From: Asparagopsis taxiformis
Lineage: Eukaryota; Rhodophyta; Florideophyceae; Bonnemaisoniales; Bonnemaisoniaceae
Length of the DNA: 26,796 bases
Assembly: GCA_030407315.1 (NCBI GenBank)
Contig: JALQPE010001758.1
Span: forward strand, 1 to 26,796
Direction: 5' to 3'
The position numbers and the translations under genes are program-made. Below are positions 18,476 to 26,796 of this stretch, piece by piece. The notes below the pieces were generated by a model. The model searched no databases, was not told the DNA's origin, and worked only from the letters and a program-made list of their open reading frames with translations. Numbering within the stretch: position 1 is the first letter of the stretch; every line of letters begins with the position of its first letter.

Positions 18476-18705
18476 ATGTCCAGCTCAGTTGCATTGCTGT
18501 CCAGCCCAGAAATTCTACAATTCAGGGCAGAAAAAAATATTGCAAAAAACATCGATTTCAGCGGGTCGATTGTGCCGTACGGCACACCCCCATCTCAAAA
18601 ACATGTTCACATGTGCATGTTTTTGAGAATAGCCCAAATTTTAATTCAAATCAGGACGTCTTCCGGACATAGGGGTGCTCGCGGCCTAGCTCTACAGCTG
18701 TAATT
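18476..18705 (-). repeat. Inverted-repeat family copy C (right end)
   Basis: Reverse complement of the family: GGATGTCCAGCTC at its inner edge, the palindrome TGTGCCGTACGGCACA at 18571-18586, the imperfect 34-nt palindrome at 18594-18627, then the outer string GTGCTCGCGGCCTAGC and ACAGCTGTAATT at 18694-18705. Together with copy A it brackets the MTase-SET gene. Confidence 0.85.
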
Positions 18706-18887
18706 GTACCTCATTAAATACTGTTGATGACTGCCTACCGTATACAATCTGGGCTGTTGGCGTATTCTCCGGTACTTGACCTGACCTGAACGTTCATCGC
18801 AGACCGTTGTGGTTACCGACACTATACAGCAATCTTTTTTGTATCTCGTGCAACTCAATCGTTCCATCGCTTCGGGGAAGCTTCATT
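18706..18887 (+). other. Short leader before the coiled-coil gene
   Basis: 182 nt between the right inverted repeat and the first ATG of the coiled-coil gene. No gene or clear promoter element was recognised. Confidence 0.4.
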
Positions 18888-20372
18888 ATGCCGCCGCGTA
18901 TTGCGAAGAAAGCTCCAAAGCCTCCGGGCCTCCAGAAAACCGGTCAGCAGCTGCTGTATCGAGTGCCCGACAATCCCGTGCGAAGAAGCGGTCTGGGCCT
19001 ACCGGCAGCATTGAACCGCGGTCCGGTAGTCGCAAGACGGACCGGCGCAGAACTGGGGATCCGCAGCGAGAAAGTGAGGAAGGAGGAACGGCGCGGAGAG
19101 AGATGGGGCTTGACCGAGGCAAGCGTGCTCGCAGGGACAGTGAACATCATGATGATGACATGATAGTGGCTCAAAACATGTTGGAATTGCGGCAGAGTGC
19201 TATGGCAAAGGTAGTTCCTCCCGGGTTGGCAGATGCGGAGGTGCTGCAGACGGAGTCCCAGCCGGGGGTTCGCGAGACACTGGAGGCTGTGACCCCCACT
19301 GCGCCAACTATGCCGAGTACATCAGCCCCAGCAGGTAATGCAGTCAGGGACCCGAGGATAGCGGCAAGGGATGTTGTTTCTGAGCAACGTTCACAGGATG
19401 CCAACTATCATCGGCGGTCAGGTGGTACTGAGGGGAGAGAGCAGCCGGAGTGCGGGCCTCGTCACAACAGACTGTCATTGGTGCCAAATATGCGCGTAAC
19501 GCCCCCGCGACGTCAGGCTATTGCCGATGGAGGACATCATATCCCGATAGCGTGCGAGATGGGGGGACGGTGAGGGCAGAGAGGTTGCATCCGCCGGAAT
19601 CCATCGATTTAATGGCGAGTCGCATCAATGCGCAGAAGAAGAAGATCGCGGAGCTGGAAAAAAAGTGTTTAGCCAGGACATAGCAAACAAGGCGCTCACC
19701 ACGGAGATAGTTGCGTTGGAGGCTAAGGTGAAGACTCTGCAGGCGGAAAATGCCAGCCTTACTGCAATTGCGAGAACAGGTAGAATCAGTGATCACGGTG
19801 GCGGTAAGTCGAAAATACAGAAAGCCATTCCTGTGAAATACCTTGGAGTTCTTAGGGCGGTTGAGGAAAACCTGACAAAGTGGTGCAAGAACGAGACTAT
19901 GGAGCTGGACCCTATAGCGGAACAAACGCAGAGACGTTGGACTGGACGTACCATCGAGGTAGAGCCGGTAGAAGGGACACTTTGGAGCGAAAACGGTGTA
20001 GGATATATTGCTACCCCTCCGGGCTATATCATCAAGAATCTGCAGTGGTATACACCTTCGTACAGAGACGAGAGTGATCTGCTGAATGACTTGGTGCGAC
20101 ACGTACTGCGTCAAAGTCCGTGGTGTGATGTGTTTTCCGATGAGGAGCAGCGTGTGTGCTGTCAAGAGGCTGTGGCGGGGAGCAAGGAATTGAAAGTGAA
20201 GGTGACGCAGAAACTGTCCGACGTGATGAGTGCACGGAAGCGTAATGCGAGGGACAGATTGTTCGGTTCGCTGGGGTACACGAAATTAATGTCTAGATGC
20301 ACGATGCTGACGACGCGAGCTGAGATGGACGAGCGAGAGGACAAAAGCGCGAAGCGTCTGAGAAGCTTTTGA
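18888..20372 (+). pseudogene. Charged coiled-coil protein, unidentified, N-terminal part (frameshifted)
   Basis: The first plausible ATG is at 18888 (MPPRIAKKAPKPPG). Its frame is soon replaced by the one with SRAKKRSGPTGS and REMGLDRGKRARRDSEHHDDD, and then, near 19540, by ESIDLMASRINAQKKKIAELE. A last change near 19670 gives ALTTEIVALEAKVKTLQAEN. Together these form a heptad-like coiled coil of about 60 residues crossing a frameshift, preceded by a basic, disordered, Pro/Thr/Ser-rich region. A compact region follows (KYLGVLRAVEENLTKW; GVGYIATPPGYIIKNLQW). I do not recognise the family. Its position, convergent with a Plavaka-like transposase, suggests an accessory protein of the same transposon, by analogy with two-gene CACTA elements. 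Confidence 0.5.
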
Positions 20373-21169
20373 AACGGGAAAGTAACGGTGATTTGGATAT
20401 GGGGAGGTGGCGAACGGCACCGTTCTCAGAGCTGCGATACAGCAAAGGCATGGTTCCTGACAGCTTCGAAATGGAAGTGAATGGTGATGCATGGTTTAAC
20501 AACCGAGTAGCTGTGAATGTGCTGGACATCTTCAGGGGTTATTCGATACGACCAGAACAAGTAATGGACATAGAGACGAGCATACTAACGCTGGCGCGCC
20601 TGGATGCTTGGCTAGTGACTACTGTGGAGTGTTTGGATGAACCGAAGGGGAAAGGAGGTGCACGGCAGAAGGAGTTTACAAGGCGGTACAGTCAATATGT
20701 GGGGGTAGCTTTTCAGCAATTAGTTGGTATGGTGGTGTACTGCATGTCTTGTCTCCAAGGCTCGCAAGCAAGGGAAGAAACGGACGTTGTCGAGAGCGAA
20801 CAGCGGACTAGTGCACAGTCACGGCATGTGTTTGCAAGCCGTACTGTGACGAGAGAGGCTGTTGAAGTGTGGCAAAGCGGAGAGGGGTCTGGAATTGTTC
20901 ATGTCGTTGATGATGTAAACCGCTGCTCATCACTTGTTCTAGTGTCCGAGGATTGGATTCAATCGCATATTACGTCAAACCTCGGTGCTGTAATGGATTG
21001 TGTGATTGCGCAAGGACTAATTGGCGCAGAACTTTTCGTCGTTGACCCATATGCTGGACACCTGAGTGCAAACCTGAATGTCGAAATCAATGCCCCACAG
21101 TATGGGGGCATGGAGCGGCGCCATGCAGCCACTGCTGATAACGGTTTTGGCGTAATGGAGGATGGTTGA
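20369..21169 (+). CDS. Unidentified protein, probable C-terminal continuation of the coiled-coil gene
   Basis: This open frame of about 266 codons starts where the previous frame stops; the upstream triplets (KREASEKLLKRES) suggest a frameshifted continuation rather than a new gene. It has a compact, probably globular composition: SFEMEVNGDAWFNNRVAVNV, then RLDAWLVTTVECLDE and FQQLVGMVVYCMSCLQ. It ends at a TGA 76 nt before the stop codon of the opposing transposase. No motif is recognised. Function unknown. Confidence 0.5.
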   Translation: MKRESNGDLDMGRWRTAPFSELRYSKGMVPDSFEMEVNGDAWFNNRVAVNVLDIFRGYSIRPEQVMDIETSILTLARLDAWLVTTVECLDEPKGKGGARQKEFTRRYSQYVGVAFQQLVGMVVYCMSCLQGSQAREETDVVESEQRTSAQSRHVFASRTVTREAVEVWQSGEGSGIVHVVDDVNRCSSLVLVSEDWIQSHITSNLGAVMDCVIAQGLIGAELFVVDPYAGHLSANLNVEINAPQYGGMERRHAATADNGFGVMEDG

Positions 21170-21245
21170 AATTAGTGCAGTAAATGTGACGTTGACTAGA
21201 AGGTTATCATGTAGTACATTATCAATAGAGTGCTGCGATTTAGAT

Positions 21246-24200
21246 TTATTCTTCTTCATTATCATCTGTGAACTGGTAATCAGTGTTGGTGTAGAAGCGG
21301 TTGAGATAGAAACGGTGGTCCGACCAGTGCATTTGTTTCGTAAATGGCTTGACTGGAAAGTTACTTCGTACGATGTGCACGGTGCCAGATATAGTAGATG
21401 CAGGAATGAGGTCAAACCAAGGACCACCTGCACTGTGGGATGCAGTGTCATTGCTGTCAACGGATCCGTTGTCCGGGTCCCATGTGGACCACTTTAAACA
21501 AATGCACCCAAGTGATTTTTCCACAGCGGTTTTTGGGGCAAAGCAGGTCATATACTGAACGAAAGCGAGTTCTACAGGTTGAAACAGGTTTGGAGACTGC
21601 AGGCGTACCAGTGCCAGGACGCGCCCTACCCATATGGTTCTGTAGTCATCGGCAGTTCCGGAGATGACGACAAAGGAGTACTGCGATCTCTTTGCGGGGC
21701 CGAACGATGAAGTTGCAAAGACGCGCTGCTGCTTGTGCCTCGACACGTTTGTGGGGCGAAGCATGCCACTGTGCGGGTCAAAGTCGTCGGCATCTGGGAC
21801 GTACCCTCCCATGACGTAGGCGGACTTTACCACGGTGACGGAAATGTCCATGTCATGTATTGGAGGGCCTTCTGCCGTGGCGCGCAGTCTAGCGAGGGTG
21901 AGGAACGCTTGTGCAGCTGTGTCACCGAGTTGCTGGAATAGCGTTATGGTGCCAGACGGGAACGAGGAGTTGTGCAGAGGCAAAAGAGTGGCAGGATCGG
22001 GCTGTCCGTCGATATCTGCAACGAGGAGGGTTGCATCGGGCAGCAGGGAGGCAAAGTCGTGCAGTGCAACGGTGAATCCGTCGCGAACGAGTACTGCACC
22101 GTCTGTGGGCGATATCATGCGTGGGTTTCCCAATGTGTTCGATGGGGTGTGACCAGTTGGAGTGGCCAAGGAGAATTCCATGTGGCGAATAGTCTCTTCC
22201 ATGGCTGTGGAGCGCCTTCGAGAGGTTTTCCTATAACTCTGTTTGAACAGAAGATGCGAGTGTTCGTAGGGGCCTGCATCAATGTGTTCCAGGGCGCCAT
22301 ATCTCTGCAAGTCACCGGGAAGATGGTCTAGAAGATGGAACTTGAAAGTTTTGAGACCTGTGGTGTGGAATGGGCCGAGGGTGGAGAGCATTGATTGTTT
22401 GAAATAGGAAATGGAGTTCTGGAGGCTTTCTAGTTCGGCGGCAGTCCAGTGCTTGATGCGACCGCGTTTCATGACCCATGCGACGAGGTCAGAGTATTGC
22501 GTGCAGATGGAAGTGAGGGGGGCTGTATCTACTTCGTCACAGCATGTGTCAATGAATGCTGCGATGAAAGGGAACACCATGTCGACATGGTGATAGTCTT
22601 TGGCTGCGAGCATGCCGCGTATGCCGTCCTCCGTGAAGAGGCCGTTCAAATTGGTGCCCTTCTCACCCTTGGAGAAGTCGACATGAAGACCGGTGATGTA
22701 GTAGTCGCGTTCGATAGCGGACAGAATGCTGTTTGAGCCGGCGAGGATGGATTTTTTCACCTTCTTGAAGGTGCGAGGTGTCCCGGAATGGGAGGCAGTG
22801 GTGGTGGTGAGGTCTGGGAGCTGAGGCGGTGGACAATGCACTGTTTGATGAGCTTTGAGATGCCGAGGTGGAGATTGTGCAGAGGCTCGAAGGAGAAAAT
22901 GTTGTAGGGGTCTAGGGGACTGTTGGTGGGTAAAAGAGCGGTCGATTCGAGGACAGAGTGTTGTTCGAGGAGGGAGAGAGCTTCGAGCGGAGCAGTTGTA
23001 TGCTCCTGAGCGCTCTCTTGGCGTGCAGAGCGTGTATCATCGAGGGAGCGGGGCTGGTGTGGCGCGGTGGATTCAAGTTGAGTGGCGGGGATGTAGCAGC
23101 GGTGGCAGGGATGTGTGGTGGTAGTGCTGTTGCGAGTGCATGACAGCTCTTTGGCCTCTGGAAAGTCGCAGCAATAATTGGCTAGGATGGGAAAGCATTG
23201 GCGGGCAGTTGCAGTGGAGTCTGTGCAGGGGAACCCGGAAGAGAACGCGGTGGATAGGGACGAAAACACTTTTTCGAGTGCTTTATGAAGAATATCAATT
23301 TTGCGAGCGCGACTAGCAGAACTAGAGGTTGTCGGCATTTCATCACCGAACAAGGCGTTGGACGAAGGTTAACAATGTACGGAAGATACCCGACGATGGT
23401 GAGGCCGGTACGGATGCAGTGGCGACGGAGGGGGGCGGAGAAGTTGAGCAGTGTGACGTGTATGGGGTATGCGACGATTGCGGAGCTCTTGAGGCTTGTG
23501 CTGCTCTTGTCGGAGTACACTTGGAGGAGGCCGGCAAAGGAGAAGGGGTGGGATCAGTTTCCTCTGCCCATACGACCTGTGGATCTTCCGAGAGCTGCAC
23601 GCGCTGTCTAGTAACCTGGTGCAGCGTTTTCGCGAATTCTGTGTGTAGGGGATGAGAAAATATTGCGGTGCCGTCTGGGCGGTCTGTGGGGAGGGGTGGA
23701 AGAGAGTATTTTGGTCGTTAGCCAGTGCTAACTGCCTGCGGAGCATGTCGACTGGGTCGCGGAGGTACAGCTGTGCCGAGTACTTACCAGTTTGTCTGGA
23801 ATGATGTGGCTCTTGTAACCTTCGGTGCGGAAATGTGTTTCGACCATGGAAGCGGTAACGTGGCGACATTCTTCTACGGTGCGAACGGCGCTGTTGAACT
23901 TTTCTAGGGAGAATGCGGGGTCTTGTAGGATGGTGATGACTTCGCTCACGCGGCCAGCGCCGGCCTTGTACTCGAGGGTTGTGAGACTGGCGGCGAGGGA
24001 TTGCACGAGGAGGTCTGCGCGGGAGGGGGTTGAGGTTGGTGGCAGTGAAGCGTCACAGGGTGAGTCGCTGGAGGAAGCACGACCAGATTCTGGGTCTGGG
24101 GAGCTGGGTTGCGGGGAATCATGGTCGCCGTTTCGAGCAGGCTCATGGGTGACGGCAGGGACACGAGCGTTGTTGAAATGTTGGGGAGAGGGGTTGAAAC

Positions 24201-24282
24201 GGTAGCGACACGTTCGCTCATGCAGCGCGAGCGCATAAGCATCTACGCAGTAGTAGAAGCACCCTTCATACTTGCATTCCAT
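21246..24282 (-). pseudogene. Plavaka-like (CACTA superfamily) DNA transposase, frameshifted
   Basis: The start is ATG 24282. Residues 3-25 form a zinc finger, C-x4-C-x12-H-x3-C (CKYEGCFYYC then HERTC), as in the N-terminus of Plavaka transposases. After a Ser/Pro-rich linker come RDPVDMLRRQLALAND and, in another frame (23520 side), MYSDKSSTSLKSSAIVAYP and TIVGYLP. These correspond to the S-D-K/Q-T...YP...LVGYLP block of the family. The next frame has CCDFPEAKELSC, the zinc-type THPCHRCYIP and FSFEPLHNLHLGISKLIKQ. The longest frame (22841-21246) holds KTFKFHLLDHLPGDL and YEHSHLLFKQSYRKTSRR. At least three frameshifts separate these blocks. Motif order and spacing match Plavaka; catalytic acidic residues cannot be assigned with certainty. 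Confidence 0.75.
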
Positions 24283-24892
24283 GTCGAGTTTTGACGCAAA
24301 AGGGAGGATTGCGAGCTGAACAGGGGAGACTGTGCCGTCCAGATGCGACCAATTTTATTTTTGTGGTGCTTTCGAGACTTGGAATGTAACGTGTTCGTTC
24401 GTAGTTTTGTGGGTAGTAGTTTTGTGCTCACTCCAGCTGACATCCCAACGGTGGAATTTAACCGAGAGTTCAATCATTTCCAACTGTTACATCACATTGC
24501 GTGCTGGCAACGTGTGCATGGAAGGACGAACGACTGCCCTGGGAGATGAATTTTCAATTAATTCATTTGTAATAATAAACTTTTTTATTTCCGAACTTCG
24601 TGGAATCTGAATGTGCTTTACAGCGGATATGCCACGGATCATGTAAGGAAAGCAAATGGATTCTCATATATATGATTATATGTTTATATTCGTTGTTCTC
24701 GATCCGGATCTCATTGTTCGGGGAATCAGAGACCATGGCTTGGGCCATACTCAATCTCACTGCCGGCGATGATTTCGAGTATGCACAGCAAGACTTAAGC
24801 GGACGCTGAAAGCTGTCCGTCGACGCCGCAGGCTCCACTCCGCCCTCATCACCGACTGAGATTCTTTGACCGCCTTTGCTTTGTTTGTGTAG
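24283..24892 (-). other. AT-rich upstream region of the transposase
   Basis: No gene was recognised. An AT run containing TATATATGATTATATGTTTA lies at about 24667-24686, far from the transposase ATG. It may include transposase promoter sequence. The plus strand ends in TTTGCTTTGTTTGTGTAG (24875-24892), a good 3' splice-site match that begins the next repeat array. Confidence 0.4.
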
Positions 24893-25945
24893 AGGATGAC
24901 GAAGGTACGTGCGCGAATCTTGAGGGTATGCATTGAGGGAAGCGTGGGTTTTGAGTCTGACTATTTCCGTTGATGCGATATTTTTCATTGGAAGCCTGTT
25001 GACTCATGGTGTGTATTGAGCGGAGGATGGAAGAGAGGTACGTGAAGTTTTGAAAGTATGCTGTGAGGGAAGGTTGGTTTTGAGTCTGACTGTTGTGGTT
25101 GATTCCGATGTTGTGTAGATGATGCAGGAATGTTGATGACGGAAGGTAAGTTTCATTGAGTGCCAAGATGTGCTTTGCGAAGATATGGACTGCTGACTAT
25201 GATTATTATTCATTGCAAGGTTTTTGGATCATGGTTTGTATTGTGTGTAGGATGGATGAGAGGTACATTTGCGAGTTCTCAGGGTATGTAGCGAGGGAAA
25301 CGTTGGTTTTCAATCTGACTGTTGCGATTGATCCGATGTTGCGTAGGTGATGGAGGAATAGTGATGACGGAAGGTAAGTCACATTGGGCGCCCAGACCGG
25401 TTGTGCGAAGATGCGGAATGCTGACTACTTTTCTTGGCTACACGATTACGTGATTTATGGTTTTTATTGTGTGCAGGATGGAACAGGTAAAGTAAGTGTG
25501 CGAGTTTTGAAAGTAAGCAGCGAGGGAAGGTGGTTTTGAGTCTGACTATTTCCGTTGATGCGATATTTTTCATTGGAAGCCTATTGAGTCATGGTGTGTA
25601 TTGTGTGGAGCGAAGGTAAGTGTGCGAGTTTTGAAAGTATGCTGTGAGGGAAGGTTGGTTTTGAGTCTGACTGTTGTGGTTGATTCCGATGTTGTGTAGA
25701 TGATGCAGGAATGTTGATGACAGAAGGTAAGTTTCACTGAGCACCAAGACTTGTTTTGCGAAGATATGGACTGCTGACTTTGATTATTCATTGCAAGGTT
25801 TTTGGATCATGGTTTGTATTTTGTGTAGGATGGATGATTCACTCATCCTCTCGGAGAGGTAAGTAGGGAGTTTCTAGGATATCTGTCGTGGTAAGCGTTG
25901 CTTTTGAATCTGACTGTTGGGGTTGATGTTTTGTATGTGATGCAG
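24893..25945 (+). repeat. Degenerate higher-order repeat array with intron-like units and micro-exon-sized spacers
   Basis: The array alternates two unit types. Each unit has a donor-like GTAAGT, GTACGT or GTACAT and ends with an acceptor-like TGTAG, CGTAG or TGCAG on the plus strand. Between acceptor and next donor lie short purine-rich spacers: 24893-24904 (12 nt), 25119-25145 (27), 25251-25262 (12), 25347-25373 (27), 25700-25726 (27) and 25829-25858 (30). Intervening lengths alternate at about 81-87 and 102-116 nt. Repeated words include TTGAGTCTGACTGTTGTGGT and GATGATGCAGGAATGTTGAT. Two 3' units, 25119 and 25700, are nearly identical. It may be a tandemly duplicated intron-exon unit or a satellite that mimics splice sites. 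Confidence 0.65.
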
Positions 25946-26538
25946 GAGTGGTGAAGCAGGAACGGCAGGACTGAAGGAGAGTGAAGAAGGGATCTAGGAA
26001 GATGGGGAATGAAGCTGTGAGGTGTTTCTGGTATGTGTATATTTTGGGGCATACGATAGAAGTGAGAGTGGGTTTCAAGTGGTGTAAGATTTTGCTGACC
26101 ATGTTCGTGTTTGATGTCTTGATGATTTAATGGGCTGGGGTGGTGTCGAGGAAAGCGGGGATGGAATTGGGAAGGAGCGTATTTTTGTAATCTAGGTCGT
26201 GAGGGTTCTTGAAGTATGTGCGGATGGTGGTGCATGGCGTTCGGATGGTAGGGAGAACGCGATAGTGAGGGAGATGGGTGATCGACGATATGCTGACAGG
26301 TATTTTGTATTCTGGCTGGATACGTATTTCCGTATTCCGTATGGCTGGATACGTATTTCCTATTCTAACCGGGTATTTATTTCCTATTCTGACCAGATAT
26401 GTATTTCCTATTCTAGAGAGACGTATTGTATACGAGCAGTTTCCTAAATGAGAGAATAAAATACGGTCCGATATGGGCCCTGAATTTACCATCCGCTGTA
26501 ATTTCTTCCCTCCCGGTTTTCGCTGATATATTGTATAC
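25946..26538. repeat. Gene-free stretch with short AT-rich direct repeats
   Basis: No gene was recognised. The 18-mer GGCTGGATACGTATTTCC occurs at 26314 and 26343, and the word TATTTCCTATTCT recurs three times up to about 26414, spaced roughly 25 nt. A donor-like GTATGT follows a purine-rich block near 26030. Confidence 0.55.
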
Positions 26539-26667
26539 TGGATGTCGGGTCCTAGTATTCCGCCAAACGTACTAGAGAAAGTGGATGTCGGGTCCTAGTA
26601 TTCCGCCATATGTACTAGAGAAAGTGGACGTCGGGCCCTAGTATTCCGCCATATGTACTAGAGAAAG
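26539..26667. repeat. Three exact-period 43-bp tandem repeats
   Basis: Units start at 26539, 26582 and 26625, all 43 nt apart. Each contains TCGGG(T/C)CCTAGTATTCCGCC and ends with TACTAGAGAAAG. A truncated fourth unit begins at 26668. The units differ at only a few positions. There are no unique spacers, so this is not a CRISPR array. Confidence 0.9.
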
Positions 26668-26776
26668 TGGACGTCCGCATCAAAATTATTTATTTTTTTT
26701 GGACGCGGACGTCATTTGTTCTAGTAAATCTCGGGCGACTAGGACCCGTACTAGAGAGACTGGACGTCCGCGTCCT
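26668..26776. repeat. Inverted repeats following the 43-bp array
   Basis: GACGTCCGC (26670-26678) is mirrored by GCGGACGTC (26705-26713) around an AT-rich loop, and GGACGTCCGCGTCC appears again at 26762-26775. ACTAGGACCC (26739-26748) is the reverse complement of the GGGTCCTAGT found in the tandem units. Repeat-dense inverted organisation like this is typical of transposon subterminal regions. Confidence 0.7.
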
Positions 26777-26796
26777 TCCGAAAACACAGACGATGG

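Larger units (their letters stand above)
13133..18705 (+). mobile_element. Inverted-repeat-bounded element carrying the MTase-SET gene
   Basis: The left repeat (13133-13364) and right repeat (18476-18705) match over more than 200 bp in opposite orientation. Both outer edges end in the same block AATTACAGCTGT, and both share the outer string GCGAGCAC. They enclose about 5.57 kb whose only recognised gene is the MTase-SET frame. I found no transposase inside and no convincing target-site duplication beyond the self-complementary AATT. It may be mobilised in trans, or the unknown 480-residue N-terminal part of the MTase protein may supply the activity. A smaller bracket, from the internal copy (14498) to 18705, is an alternative. 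Confidence 0.55.
18888..24282. mobile_element. Candidate two-gene Plavaka/CACTA-like transposon (convergent gene pair)
   Basis: The coiled-coil gene (plus) and the transposase (minus) converge with a 76-nt gap between stop codons, with no other gene between. CACTA-type elements commonly carry a transposase plus a DNA-binding accessory protein. I did not find terminal inverted repeats or a CACTA end, so element limits are unknown and the pairing is inference. Confidence 0.4.

Noticed and set aside
25004..25791. Minus-strand open frames repeated in the intron-like array
   Set aside because: They are short, low in complexity (Ser/Thr/Gln-rich), and follow from the repeat itself; plus-strand splice-like borders explain the pattern better.
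26539..26667. CRISPR-like direct repeats
   Set aside because: Units are contiguous 43-bp tandem copies without unique spacers, in a eukaryotic context.

Overview
This is eukaryotic nuclear DNA made almost entirely of transposable elements and genes carried by them. No rRNA, tRNA or ordinary host gene was recognised. The Ty3/gypsy element, the Plavaka/CACTA-like transposase and the SET domain exclude a prokaryote. A fungus or a protist such as a red alga is possible, but I cannot name the lineage.

Layout. (1) 1-8690, minus strand: a Ty3/gypsy LTR retrotransposon in the order Gag (7716-6076), zinc knuckle, protease, RT, RNase H, integrase (to 1063). It is broken by many frameshifts and one in-frame TAG. 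Its composition is extremely CGT-rich on the plus strand (ACG on the coding strand), and this stops abruptly near 8690. (2) 9010-12850, minus strand: a frame-broken gene or gene pair. Going 5' to 3' it has a low-complexity region with short tandem repeats, a ParB-like domain with the box DGLHR, an acidic linker and a 2OG-Fe(II) dioxygenase-like domain. (3) 12851-15031: a divergent intergenic region full of perfect palindromes and repeats. (4) 15032-18228, plus strand: a beta-class amino-DNA-methyltransferase (DPPY, then DPFSGT) followed by a SET domain, apparently one fusion protein interrupted by three frameshifts. This unit is bracketed by long inverted repeats (13133-13364 and 18476-18705), with a third internal copy at 14498-14682. 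(5) 18888-21169, plus strand: an unidentified coiled-coil protein gene. It converges on (6) 21246-24282, minus strand: a Plavaka-like (CACTA superfamily) transposase with an N-terminal zinc finger. (7) 24283-26796: no protein gene seen. It holds an array of intron-like repeats with micro-exon-sized spacers, AT-rich short repeats and three 43-bp tandem repeats followed by an inverted repeat.

The most interesting hypothesis is that the divergent pair, ParB-like/2OG dioxygenase and methyltransferase-SET, is a mobile epigenetic cassette. It would write a base modification (MTase), mark histones or other proteins (SET), and bind or oxidise modified DNA (ParB-like, 2OG oxygenase). The intergenic palindromes would be its binding sites. 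Domain identities rest on visible motifs; the functional linkage is inference.

Nearly every reading frame in the window is broken by small indels while catalytic motifs on both sides stay intact. Either these are recently dead copies or the underlying sequence carries uncorrected indel errors. Exact gene boundaries should be treated as approximate.
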